A stretch of DNA of 64,000 bases from Vibrio plantisponsor (lineage in GTDB: Bacteria; Pseudomonadota; Gammaproteobacteria; Enterobacterales; Vibrionaceae). How positions within the stretch are numbered: position 1 is the first letter of the stretch; the number at the start of each line of letters is the position of its first letter. The notes under the pieces are model-generated. The model was given only the letters and a program-made list of their open reading frames with translations, ran no database searches and was not told the origin of the DNA. The translations under genes were made by a program, and so were the position numbers. Location: assembly GCF_013041605.1 (NCBI RefSeq), contig NZ_JABEQC010000001.1, positions 124,001 through 188,000 on the forward strand. The letters run 5' to 3'. Positions 35,372 to 43,870 of the stretch are shown in pieces.

Positions 35372-36268
35372 ATGAATATTTTATTTGCCATGATTCCCGC
35401 ATTTTTCTGGGGAACCACATACGCTGTCACACAATACACCTTAGCAGGCTGGCCTCCACTTCTGCTTGGTGCTCTGCGAGCTTTGCCTGCAGGGCTAATT
35501 TTGCTTGCCTTAAAACCCACTTTTCCAACTAAAACGAGCTGGAAGCCTCTGATTACCATCGGCATTGTAAATATCGCAGCTTTCTTTAGCCTGATATTTG
35601 TTATGGCATTGACGCTCCCTTCCGCTATCGCTGGTGTCGGAATGATTTCAGTGCCCGTATTTGCCATGGCATTTCACTGGATATTTAACCGCACTGCGCC
35701 ATCAAAAGTTCAGCTTACAAGCGGCGTATTGCTGATATTGCTTGCATGGTTGCTGTTTGACCCGAAATCTATAGCACTGAGTCCTATTGGTTTAATCGCC
35801 ATGTTGGCGGCTATCTCGTGCATTATTTACGGCTCATCTCTGACAAAAACCTTGGGCGGAAAAATTGACTGGTGGACAGTACTGACATGGCAACTCATCA
35901 TCGGCGGAGTAGCACTCACACTGGTAACTCTGGTTCACGCAAGCGTGCATCCGCAGCCATACATTGACGCAATGCAGTTCTTCTCCACAACCAATCTTGG
36001 TGGATTAGTCTGGATAACATTACTCAATACTGCATTCAGTTATAGTTTGTACGTGTGGTTATTGCAGCGTATGTCGATTGTTGATTTTACTTTTGGTGGT
36101 ATTGCAAACCCGATTGCAGGGATTGTCTGTGGCGGGTTACTGATGAATGAACTGTATTCACTGCATCAGTATAGTCTTATGGGCGGAATGATTATCGTAT
36201 CTTTGCTGCCTCAAATTGTGGTGTTGCTGAAAAAACGCCACTCCACGCAACTCGCGTTACAAAAATAA
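35372..36268 (+). CDS. EamA/DMT family exporter
   Basis: This 298-aa membrane protein has ten helices in two EamA repeats. The first repeat begins MNILFAMIPAFFWGTTYAVTQYTLAG, and the second begins near IGLIAMLAAISCIIYG and includes FGGIANPIAGIVCGGLLMNE. Such proteins export metabolites or amino acids; the substrate cannot be told. The divergent MarR gene and the operator abutting the start indicate repression. There is no clear ribosome site between the operator and ATG. Confidence 0.88.
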   Translation: MNILFAMIPAFFWGTTYAVTQYTLAGWPPLLLGALRALPAGLILLALKPTFPTKTSWKPLITIGIVNIAAFFSLIFVMALTLPSAIAGVGMISVPVFAMAFHWIFNRTAPSKVQLTSGVLLILLAWLLFDPKSIALSPIGLIAMLAAISCIIYGSSLTKTLGGKIDWWTVLTWQLIIGGVALTLVTLVHASVHPQPYIDAMQFFSTTNLGGLVWITLLNTAFSYSLYVWLLQRMSIVDFTFGGIANPIAGIVCGGLLMNELYSLHQYSLMGGMIIVSLLPQIVVLLKKRHSTQLALQK

Positions 36269-36469
36269 ATCGTTAAGAACCATTCATAGAGCGCTGCATC
36301 TTGTTTGATAACCATTTGATGGGCAATCAGGCAAGTAATTTCCAGCAGCAAGAAATACTTAACGTATTCTATGCGAAAAGGCTCAAATCGACGTTATTTT
36401 TGGAGCGCAAAGCGTTGAATTCCGCTACTCTTAGCGTATTACTTTCGACGCATTTATTAATACTAAGAA

Positions 36470-37486
36470 ATGAACGAAGACGAGTTTAAAAGAGCCACTT
36501 CCAATCTTAAAAAAGCAGTACCACTAATGATGAAGCATCGCATCGCTGCGACGCCATCGAATTACGCCTTGTGGTATACCTACGCGGATAATACGATTCC
36601 TGAGCTGAACCAAGAACTGGATTATATTCTGGAGAGTTTTGGTTTTTGCCCAGCCGCAAAGGGTGAGCAGCTTTATAAAGATTATATTGCTTCAAAAGCA
36701 GAAACGAGTATCCACGAGTTAAGACAAAACGTCGAACTGCTGGTACATGAAATTTCTAGCTCAATGGACGATACCTTGTCCGACGCCAGCGCTTTTTCGC
36801 AAGTCATTGATAAAAGTTTTGCTAACTTAGAAAAAGTACACAGCGAAAACCTTTCTATTGATGAAGTGATGTCCGTTATTCGTCAATTGGTCAATGAATC
36901 AGAGGATATTCGTCATTCGACGCGTTTCCTCAACAAGCAGCTAAACAGTGCCAGCCAAGAGATTTCTCGTTTGAAATCTCAGTTAGCTCAGGTCCACAAA
37001 GCGGCTTTGTTTGATAGCCTCTCAGGGTTATATAACCGCAGAGCATTCGATGATGATTTGGCGTCACTGATGCAGTCTGAACAGGCACTCAGCCTTATCT
37101 TTTTAGATATTGACCACTTCAAAGTGTTTAACGATGAATATGGCCATCTGTTCGGAGATACTGTGATTCGTGCTATCGCAAAACGACTACAGACCAGTTG
37201 TCAGGGCGGCATTACCGCCTATCGCTATGGTGGCGAAGAGTTCGCGCTATTGGTGCCACACAAATCTTTGCGCGTGGCGCGACAGTTTGCTGAGATGCTG
37301 CGTACATCCATTGAAAAACTCAATGTGAAAGATCGCCGCACAAGTGAACAAGTCAGTAGTATTACCGCTTCTTTTGGTGTCGCTGAAAAAATGCCTAAAG
37401 ACACACCTGAATCACTGGTTGAACGTGCAGACAGAAAGCTCTATGAAGCGAAAAAAATGGGCCGAAATCGAGTAATGCCTTTCTAA
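36470..37486 (+). CDS. Diguanylate cyclase, soluble
   Basis: This enzyme makes cyclic di-GMP from two GTP. The 338-aa cytoplasmic protein has an N-terminal helical domain of unknown ligand (about residues 1-160), a short coiled coil (LNKQLNSASQEISRLKSQLAQVHKA), and a GGDEF domain with LYNRRAFDDDL, LDIDHFKVFNDEYGH and the active GGEEF at about residues 254-258. The inhibitory RxxD site is absent (Q..I at that place). The layout matches the potent V. cholerae cyclase VCA0956, as I recall. It is transcribed alone. Confidence 0.92.
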   Translation: MNEDEFKRATSNLKKAVPLMMKHRIAATPSNYALWYTYADNTIPELNQELDYILESFGFCPAAKGEQLYKDYIASKAETSIHELRQNVELLVHEISSSMDDTLSDASAFSQVIDKSFANLEKVHSENLSIDEVMSVIRQLVNESEDIRHSTRFLNKQLNSASQEISRLKSQLAQVHKAALFDSLSGLYNRRAFDDDLASLMQSEQALSLIFLDIDHFKVFNDEYGHLFGDTVIRAIAKRLQTSCQGGITAYRYGGEEFALLVPHKSLRVARQFAEMLRTSIEKLNVKDRRTSEQVSSITASFGVAEKMPKDTPESLVERADRKLYEAKKMGRNRVMPF

Positions 37487-37505
37487 AACAACCCCATTTC
37501 AGTAG

Positions 37506-37538
37506 GTAAAAAAAACCTCCCGAGTTACAGCGGGAGGT
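37506..37538 (-). terminator. Minus-strand intrinsic terminator
   Basis: On the minus strand the stem ACCTCCCG / CGGGAGGT is followed by eight T. It lies 51 bases past the stop of the 192-aa hypothetical gene. Confidence 0.85.
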
Positions 37539-37588
37539 GCTCGCAGAGCTTAAGACAGGTTGGATGGAGCACAGTGAGATTCAGTGAG

Positions 37589-38167
37589 TTAAAGACTGAA
37601 GCTATAACTCAATAAGTACTCTTCTCCACACTTAGAAACGTACTCTTTATCTTCACTGCACGCTTGAGGTTTACCACGCTCGTCACCTTTCACCAAACTA
37701 ATCCAATGGCGCATCGCAACAGTTGGAATAGAAGTCTCATCGGTTTGCATAAACGTTGTACACGTTTCTAGTTGTATATCTTCAATCTCCACCAGCTCAA
37801 TGCATCCTGTACCTCGATGGCAACCTAGCGTCACTTCTACATGGCTACCACTGCCATCACGGAACAATATTGAGCAAGGCTGTTCCTTGTTGCCGATATA
37901 AGCAACAAAGTGTTTAGGATGCTTTAAGCCACTGTGACGACCATCTTTAAAGTACGCAAGTACATGGTTGTAATCGATCATGTAGCTGGTTACGTCTTGG
38001 TGTGAACCATTTTCAAGAGGGAACAAACGGTCAAGCAACTGTTTGGCTTTCACTTGTTTCTCTCGCGATTGGTGTGCACTGACGGTTTCGACGGCGAACA
38101 CTGCTTCAGCGATAAATGGTTTATGTTGTTTTTGAATGTCAGTTTTATCAAATGTCAGCATATTCAT
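37589..38167 (-). CDS. Hypothetical protein, 192 aa
   Basis: I do not recognise this protein. It is soluble, with no signal peptide or membrane helix. The middle part reads like an alternating beta fold (HVLAYFKDGRHSGLKHPKHFVAYIGN, SILFRDGSGSHVEVTLGCHRGTG). Six cysteines are spread over the second half. I start at MNMLTFDK because AAGGAA is six bases upstream. It is divergent from the XRE-DUF3612 regulator, which probably controls it. Malate-synthase-linked genes often neighbour such regulators, but none is present here. Confidence 0.65.
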   Translation of the reverse strand: MNMLTFDKTDIQKQHKPFIAEAVFAVETVSAHQSREKQVKAKQLLDRLFPLENGSHQDVTSYMIDYNHVLAYFKDGRHSGLKHPKHFVAYIGNKEQPCSILFRDGSGSHVEVTLGCHRGTGCIELVEIEDIQLETCTTFMQTDETSIPTVAMRHWISLVKGDERGKPQACSEDKEYVSKCGEEYLLSYSFSL

Positions 38168-38393
38168 CGTCATTTCCTTATTGGATTAAGCCCTTCCTAT
38201 TTGGCGACGCTATTGACTCTATTCTCTAGCGATAACCAATCGACTGGGTGTCTTTGTTCAAAAATAGTCCCAGTTCATATTTCTCAAACTTGTGTTTAAT
38301 TTTTATTCAAGTTTGTGACTGGGTTAATTTGTAGACTAGCGCAATTTTACCTACAATTTCACAACAAAAATTTTACAATGTGAATTTTACAAA
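38168..38393. promoter_or_regulatory. Divergent spacer with repeated AATTTTAC elements
   Basis: AATTTTAC occurs three times in the same direction, at 38343, 38369 and 38383, the last touching the regulator start codon. An inverted pair CAAACTTG / CAAGTTTG lies near 38286-38317. These are candidate binding sites for the XRE regulator on its own promoter and on the divergent gene. Confidence 0.4.
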
Positions 38394-39929
38394 ATGGCCG
38401 TGTCAAAAAGCTTAGTTAGACAGTCTCACTTTTTGGGTACAAAAGTGAGAAACCTGAGAAAACGCAACCACTTAACCATGGAAGATCTTTCTGCACGCTG
38501 TATTCGCATCAATTCAGAATACGCGCCTTCGGTTTCCTACCTTTCGATGATTGAGAGGGGAAAGCGTGTTCCAAGTGTAGAAATGTTGAAAGTCATTGCG
38601 GAAGTATTCCAAAAAGATCCCGCTTGGTTTCTTGATGATGAACCCGAGCAAACCGATATCACGCCAGAAAAAGGCAATCGAGGTGGTATCAGTGGTATGG
38701 CCTTGGAACCCAGCTTTCTGTTTTCCAATGATATTTTACAAATCGCGATTCCAGAGATGCTTTCTCAAACCGGCATTACCGGCAGACAGTTCGCGCATTT
38801 GCTTATTCGAGCTCATCAAGAAAGCCTGCAAAACCACTTCCCCGACTTAGAAAGAGCCGCAGAAGAGATAGGCCAGAAGCGTCTTAATCTTGCGGTTGAA
38901 GATCTGTTTGATATCGCCAAAAGTCTGGGACTCAACATTCGCTGGGTAAAAAGAACCCCTCACGATGTTGTGGATGAACTTGGGGTGAGCGCCAAACAAC
39001 TCGTTACTTCTTTTTTTGAGCCGCCAGATACCATTTATCTCAACGAAGTTTTGCGACAATACCCGACTCGTCTCAAATACGATTTAGCTGTGTATATCGG
39101 TCACAATGTACTGCACAGCAAAGACGGACTGAAAAACGTCTTATCAGTCGGACATTCCAATAGTTGGGAAGAGCAACCGAATTCTCAATCCAGCTCTGAA
39201 CTGAATTCACAAGATATTCTTCAGGCATGGCGTGATTTTGAATCCAGCTTTTTCGCCGGTGCGCTGCTTTGCCCGAAAGTACCATTTCGTCAGTTGTTGG
39301 ATAGAAATGGTTATGAGATCGATGTGCACAAGAAAGCTGGAGTATCCCCATCTGTTGCGATGCGCCGAATGACGGTGGTTTCTCCCTACCCTCACTGGCA
39401 TTACTTTGATGCTTATGGGCCGGGTAAGCTCAAAGCGGTTTATCGTGGTAACGGGATCCCTCTTCCTTGGGGCAACATGCGTAAGGTTCACGATCCCTGC
39501 CAGCACTGGGCGGTATTCAGACGCTTAGCCGAGCCTCAGGAAGGAAGCTCCGCGCAGATCTCTATTCTTAACGTCGGTGACGAGCCAAGAATCTACTGCT
39601 GTGAGTCAATCAATGTGTTAGACGCCGCAGGAAATACCCGTGTACTCTGTGCTGGCATCGATTTAAACCCAGCAATAGCAGCGCAGGGCGGAGATGCAAA
39701 CGCCATAGCGGAAGAGTTGAAATCTTCTTGTGTCAGCCAAGGCGGTACAACCATTATTCCAACACATATTAAAAAGGATTTAAGAACCATTGCTCGTATC
39801 CTAAATATCAACTGGATTGAGAGAGGTATTGAGGGAGATGCTAGGCTAATCTGCTCGAGGGGCGCCGTGTGTCCGAGAAAACCGAGCTGCTATGCAAAAT
39901 GCGCTGATTCAGAAGAAGATTTGATATGA
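38394..39929 (+). CDS. XRE-family regulator with DUF3612 domain
   Basis: This is a 511-aa transcription factor. The N-terminal helix-turn-helix (residues about 10-75) includes LGTKVRNLRKRNHLTMEDLSARC and VSYLSMIERGKRVPSVEML. The long middle and C-terminal region resembles DUF3612, related in layout to RamB/ScfR regulators of acetate and short-chain fatty acid metabolism. A cysteine cluster near the end (CSRGAVCPRKPSCYAKC) could bind zinc or Fe-S. No ribosome site precedes the ATG, and the AATTTTAC repeat runs into the start. A Qrr RNA lies convergently just downstream. Confidence 0.8.
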   Translation: MAVSKSLVRQSHFLGTKVRNLRKRNHLTMEDLSARCIRINSEYAPSVSYLSMIERGKRVPSVEMLKVIAEVFQKDPAWFLDDEPEQTDITPEKGNRGGISGMALEPSFLFSNDILQIAIPEMLSQTGITGRQFAHLLIRAHQESLQNHFPDLERAAEEIGQKRLNLAVEDLFDIAKSLGLNIRWVKRTPHDVVDELGVSAKQLVTSFFEPPDTIYLNEVLRQYPTRLKYDLAVYIGHNVLHSKDGLKNVLSVGHSNSWEEQPNSQSSSELNSQDILQAWRDFESSFFAGALLCPKVPFRQLLDRNGYEIDVHKKAGVSPSVAMRRMTVVSPYPHWHYFDAYGPGKLKAVYRGNGIPLPWGNMRKVHDPCQHWAVFRRLAEPQEGSSAQISILNVGDEPRIYCCESINVLDAAGNTRVLCAGIDLNPAIAAQGGDANAIAEELKSSCVSQGGTTIIPTHIKKDLRTIARILNINWIERGIEGDARLICSRGAVCPRKPSCYAKCADSEEDLI

Positions 39930-39959
39930 AATTTCTTCTTCAGGCATGAAAAAACAGAT

Positions 39960-40066
39960 AAAAAAAAGCCAACCACAATGTCCGTGATTGGCTATAGATA
40001 TGTGTGAACAAAATAAATTCACTAACAACGTCAGTTGGCTAGGTGATCCTTGGCTTAAAAGGATCA
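39960..40066 (-). ncRNA. qrr: Qrr quorum-regulatory small RNA
   Basis: On the minus strand the invariant Qrr core (including GCCAACTGACGTTGTTAG) runs from about 40043 to 40018. It is preceded by the 5' hairpin TGATCCTT..AAGGATCA and followed by an A/U-rich Hfq-type linker. A terminator stem (AGCCAA-CAC / GTG-TTGGCT, 39967-39993) ends in seven T at 39966-39960. The start is inferred 12 bases past the -12 element of a sigma-54 promoter. Qrr RNAs are made at low cell density by phosphorylated LuxO and pair with hapR/luxR-type and aphA mRNAs through Hfq. Vibrio has one to five copies. This one sits between an XRE regulator and a diguanylate cyclase, and I cannot assign its number. Confidence 0.95.
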
Positions 40067-40076
40067 CACTAGTTAA

Positions 40077-40093
40077 TGCAGGTAGCGTGCCAA
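40077..40093 (-). promoter_or_regulatory. Sigma-54 promoter of qrr
   Basis: The minus strand reads TTGGCACGCTACCTGCA, almost exactly the -24/-12 consensus TGGCACG-N4-TTGCA, with GG and GC 12 bases apart. It places the RNA start near 40066. Confidence 0.93.
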
Positions 40094-40166
40094 CTTTTTT
40101 CGCACAGAAACAGGCCACATTGTACATAAAACAAGCCGTTTCATTACAACCAATATCATAACGAAA

Positions 40167-40196
40167 TTGCAGAATGCAAATATTTGCAATTTGCAA
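40167..40196. promoter_or_regulatory. Two LuxO-binding boxes upstream of qrr
   Basis: TTGCA-GAA-TGCAA (40167-40179) and TTGCA-ATT-TGCAA (40184-40196) both fit the LuxO site TTGCA-N3-TGCAA perfectly. They lie about 100-130 bp upstream of the RNA start, the normal distance for an NtrC-type activator. They are next to the 3' end of the cyclase gene. Confidence 0.9.
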
Positions 40197-40234
40197 TGTA
40201 AGGCACTACGCAATTTGATGTAAGAATCGAATGA

Positions 40235-41593
40235 TTAAGCCAAACCATTCTTGACAGCATACATGGCTTCATCGGCAGCTTTGAGCATGTCATCAATATC
40301 GACAAATTTGGAGTGATAGAGGATATAACCAACACTGGCATGAATGTTCAGAAGCGTTTTATCGTAAATAACCGGTGAGTCTGATATCGCCTTTTCTATC
40401 GTTTTACTGATGATATCCAAATCTGCAACTCGATTGATACGTGGTAGGAGTATTAAGAATTCGTCGCCCCCCATTCTCGATACGATATCCGAAGCGCGAA
40501 GCGCCGACAGTATTCGCTCAGAACAAGCAATAAGAACTTTATCCCCTGCATCGTGGCCGTACTTGTCATTGATGGATTTAAACTTATCTAAATCAATGTT
40601 TACAATGGCAAAACTGTTCTTTCCTTTCGACCTTTCAGCCAATTCAAAAAAGTGTTGCAGTGTAAACATAAAATAACGGCGGTTTGGTAACTTGGTCAGT
40701 TCGTCAAACATGGCGCGCTCATTGGCAATGGTGTACAGGCGATAAATGATGAATGCCAGAATGATCAATATCAGCAACACAGGGTAGCCTTGCAGACGAA
40801 CGATGTTGCTTTGATACCAAGGGAGCTGCTTGAGGACATCTTTCTTTTCTGAAGCTGCGATTACCCAGCTTCCATAGGGGAAGTTGACGATTTCTGTCGC
40901 AAAGGCGTTATCAAACGTACTCGATTCACCAAAGAAGACTTCCCCTTGAAAGCCTGAGCTATCAAAGCCACGAATAGCAAAATTGTAAGAGTAGCCGAAA
41001 GTCTCTACACCAGATTCCGAAAAAAGCGAATCCCAGTTAATAACAATACTGCATACTCCCCAATATTGGCTGTTGATTGGCGGGTCAGTAAAGATTGGAA
41101 CACGCGCAACGATAGCTTTGCCACCTTGAACTAAATTTACAGGACCAGAGATAAAGATATCTTGGATCTCTCTGGCCTTATTAATCGATTTCCACTGTTG
41201 CGGAACCGTTCTGTAATCCAACCCAAGTGCCGCTTGATTGCCTTCCAATGGATATATGTATTTGATGACATCGTTGGGTGCCAAGCCCACAACTTGAACA
41301 TGCTTTCCTTTACGCAGCACACTCGCTGCTACCTGCGGCCAATCCGTGATATCACCATCCGGACGCAATGTGACCAACGCCTGTAGGCCATTCGCAGCAT
41401 AAATATCAGACAAAATAGAAGCTTCGAGGCGAAATCGAATTGACAACATCTCTTCTTTAGCTCGAGTGTACAGCCCCTCTCTCATGAAATTTCGCTGGCT
41501 AACATTGAAGGATTCAATCAGGCCAACAAAAATTACAAGAAAAGTCAGCAGTAGCGTTCTAACTATCCATAGTTTGCCTGAGATAGCTCCCAT
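40235..41593 (-). CDS. Membrane diguanylate cyclase with CHASE sensor
   Basis: This 452-aa protein has an N-terminal membrane helix, a periplasmic CHASE-type sensor (about residues 35-260, with IYPLEGNQAALGLDYRTVPQQW), a second helix (PVLLILIILAFIIYRLY) and a GGDEF domain with LPNRRYFMF and NIDLDKFKSINDKYGHDAGD. The active GGDEF lies at about residues 375-379. The inhibitory site RASD is intact five residues before it, so product feedback is expected. I start at MGAISGKLW, after GGAAGGAACG. The qrr LuxO boxes begin about 40 bases past its stop. Confidence 0.9.
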   Translation of the reverse strand: MGAISGKLWIVRTLLLTFLVIFVGLIESFNVSQRNFMREGLYTRAKEEMLSIRFRLEASILSDIYAANGLQALVTLRPDGDITDWPQVAASVLRKGKHVQVVGLAPNDVIKYIYPLEGNQAALGLDYRTVPQQWKSINKAREIQDIFISGPVNLVQGGKAIVARVPIFTDPPINSQYWGVCSIVINWDSLFSESGVETFGYSYNFAIRGFDSSGFQGEVFFGESSTFDNAFATEIVNFPYGSWVIAASEKKDVLKQLPWYQSNIVRLQGYPVLLILIILAFIIYRLYTIANERAMFDELTKLPNRRYFMFTLQHFFELAERSKGKNSFAIVNIDLDKFKSINDKYGHDAGDKVLIACSERILSALRASDIVSRMGGDEFLILLPRINRVADLDIISKTIEKAISDSPVIYDKTLLNIHASVGYILYHSKFVDIDDMLKAADEAMYAVKNGLA

Positions 41594-41743
41594 GCAACGT
41601 TCCTTCCACTGTGCAATGATTAAAATTACCGTACTATTATGTCGCACGTAGACACGACGACGAGCTTTTTAAATGCAATACTGTTTGACCAATCCCAAGC
41701 CAAATAATCGTGCATCTTAATAATAATATTATGGATATAACTT

Positions 41744-42349
41744 ATGGAATTTGCGTTGTTTTCCCTAAACGAAAGTGACAACAATTGGATAGAGCTGCAA
41801 AATGCGCGCCTACTGTATGCCCCCAGTTTTCTATCGAAACAGCAGGCAGACCAAAGTTTTCTCAACCTCAGAAATGAACTGAATTGGCAGCAAGAGAAGA
41901 TCCAATTGTTCGGTAAACAAGTTTTGCAACCTAGATTACAGGCTTGGCACGGAGACAAATCCTACACCTACTCTGGATTATCAATGCAGCCTCAACCATG
42001 GACACCTACTTTGCTAGAACTTAAGTCTTGCTGTGAAGCCGTCGCCAAACATACCTTCAACTCTGTGCTGGCTAATTTGTATCGCGATGGACAAGACTCG
42101 ATGGGTTGGCATCAGGATAATGAAACTGAGCTGGGCACTAATCCAGTCATTGCTTCACTTACCCTTGGAGAATCTCGCCGATTTGTATTGCGTCATCTCG
42201 CCACCAAAGAGAAATACGAAGTCGAACTCGGACACGGTTCTTTATTTATTATGGCGGGTGAAACTCAACACTATTGGCAGCACAGCGTTCCCAAAACGGC
42301 AAAAGCCAAAGGAGAACGCATCAATCTTACTTTTCGCGATATCAACTAA
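41744..42349 (+). CDS. alkB: AlkB-like alkylated nucleic acid dioxygenase
   Basis: This 201-aa Fe(II)/2-oxoglutarate enzyme removes methyl groups from damaged bases by oxidation. Motifs are NLYRDGQDSMGWHQDNETELG (H.D iron ligands), IASLTLGESRRFVLRH, HGSLFIMAGETQHYWQHSVPK (second iron His) and the C-terminal RINLTFRDI arginine pair for 2-oxoglutarate. The layout is closer to the short AlkB2/3-like branch than to E. coli AlkB. It is divergent from the CHASE cyclase. Confidence 0.88.
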   Translation: MEFALFSLNESDNNWIELQNARLLYAPSFLSKQQADQSFLNLRNELNWQQEKIQLFGKQVLQPRLQAWHGDKSYTYSGLSMQPQPWTPTLLELKSCCEAVAKHTFNSVLANLYRDGQDSMGWHQDNETELGTNPVIASLTLGESRRFVLRHLATKEKYEVELGHGSLFIMAGETQHYWQHSVPKTAKAKGERINLTFRDIN

Positions 42350-42467
42350 CCCCTTTGCCGTTACACTAGACGAGTTAGGAATTCACACATAACTGACTCA
42401 TTGCTCACACAAATTGGTTCGTCACCATTGATACTAGCGGCAATCATTTTTCAGCATCAGTATCATC

Positions 42468-43577
42468 ATGTTATTACGGAAGAAATACATAGCATTTAGT
42501 ATCGGAGCTTCACTACTTCTGCTTTCTGCTTTGTCCAATTGCACGGAAACCACGCAGCTTCAAACTCAGCAAGAAGAAAAAAGCGACCAGTATTTCGCCG
42601 ACGTTATTCGAAACACCTATGAGAGTCAGCTTTATACCTTGCCAGCATTTCAGGAAGGTCACTATGCGCTACGAATGTATCGCCAAACGTCCAATGAAAA
42701 GTACCAAGCGGCGATCTGGAGTGATCTGGCTAGAGTCGCGAGTCGGCTGAACCGTTATGCGGAAGAAGTACACACTCCGGAACAGATCTATATGCATAGC
42801 CAAAAGAGGCTCGCAGGTTATTTAGACGAAACCGATGAACGTTCGAGACTTCGCTATAACGTCACCAAGCATAATCCCGAATACCTTTATTTAGGCGTTG
42901 GCCTTTTGGGCTCCATGGCTCGCGCTGATGAGTATGGTTTAAAACACAAACAGGACGCGAAGCTGCGTGAAATCATTCGTCGTTACGACTTTACCAAGTA
43001 TGCGACTGACCCAAGCATGATCAAAGCGTGGGCAGCGCAACTCGCCAATCAGGTGTACTGGCTGAAACAGTTGGGTGAGCAGGATGTGGTAGCGCCGTTT
43101 ATTGAAGCTTTCCGTAATACCTATCCGGACAGTGAAGATGAGCATCTCACCAATCAACAGTTCGGTAATAAGCTTTATGGCATGACACACATTATTTTTG
43201 CTGATTCACAATACTATCAGCATGCTGTCAATGAAGCGGATCATCAGTGGATCTACGATTATTTTCGCAACAACATTGATACAATTTTGCTAAAAGCCAA
43301 AGAAGACATCATTGCAGAAGTTGGAATTTCTTTTCTGCTCGCTGGGCTAAACAATGATCCAGTGGTAGAAAAAACCAGACAGCATATCAGAGACGCCATC
43401 AATCGCGATCAAGGTATGATTCCTTCCACTTCTGGTGATTTTGATTTGAGTTACGGTGAACACCGCAATGTGCTAGCGATTATGTTACTTGACTGGCAAC
43501 AGGTGAACGCCATTCCAACAATCGAAAAACAGCCGCAAGTTTTTGCCAGCCTGCCATACGGGTTGGTATCGAAATAG
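42468..43577 (+). CDS. DUF3541-like exported protein
   Basis: This is a 369-aa protein with an N-terminal export signal (IAFSIGASLLLLSALSNC). The sequence ALSNC is a lipobox-like site with Asn at -1, which is unusual. The remainder is helical and soluble (ADVIRNTYESQLYTLPAFQEGHYALRMYRQTS near the start, FDLSYGEHRNVLAIMLLDWQQ at the end). I associate it with DUF3541, a Vibrio-centred family of unknown function, but that is from memory. It is transcribed alone and ends at a terminator. Confidence 0.7.
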   Translation: MLLRKKYIAFSIGASLLLLSALSNCTETTQLQTQQEEKSDQYFADVIRNTYESQLYTLPAFQEGHYALRMYRQTSNEKYQAAIWSDLARVASRLNRYAEEVHTPEQIYMHSQKRLAGYLDETDERSRLRYNVTKHNPEYLYLGVGLLGSMARADEYGLKHKQDAKLREIIRRYDFTKYATDPSMIKAWAAQLANQVYWLKQLGEQDVVAPFIEAFRNTYPDSEDEHLTNQQFGNKLYGMTHIIFADSQYYQHAVNEADHQWIYDYFRNNIDTILLKAKEDIIAEVGISFLLAGLNNDPVVEKTRQHIRDAINRDQGMIPSTSGDFDLSYGEHRNVLAIMLLDWQQVNAIPTIEKQPQVFASLPYGLVSK

Positions 43578-43621
43578 AAATCAACACCTTCCAAAGCGGT
43601 GGTTTAAAGTTATCAACCAAG

Positions 43622-43643
43622 GGCGCAAATCATTGCGCCTTTC
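43622..43643 (+). terminator. Intrinsic terminator
   Basis: Stem GGCGCAA / TTGCGCC with loop ATCA is followed by TTTCC; the T-run is short. It lies 45 bases past the DUF3541-like gene. Confidence 0.65.
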
Positions 43644-43870
43644 CATTATTCAGCCTCTCAACAAAGCTCTTTTGTTTCCCATTTCATGTATTCATCAAAC
43701 AGAGACTAGATACCAATAGTGGTCTCTCTTAACTTTAGGATGAGCTAAAACAACCAAGTTTAGTCAAAAAAGTGAAAGGCATCACAAGATTTCTTGTTCT
43801 TTTGTCCTTGCTTCCATTTTTTTCTCCTAGACTTTAACCGAGTTGGTTTGTGTTTAGGACAATTCTAATA

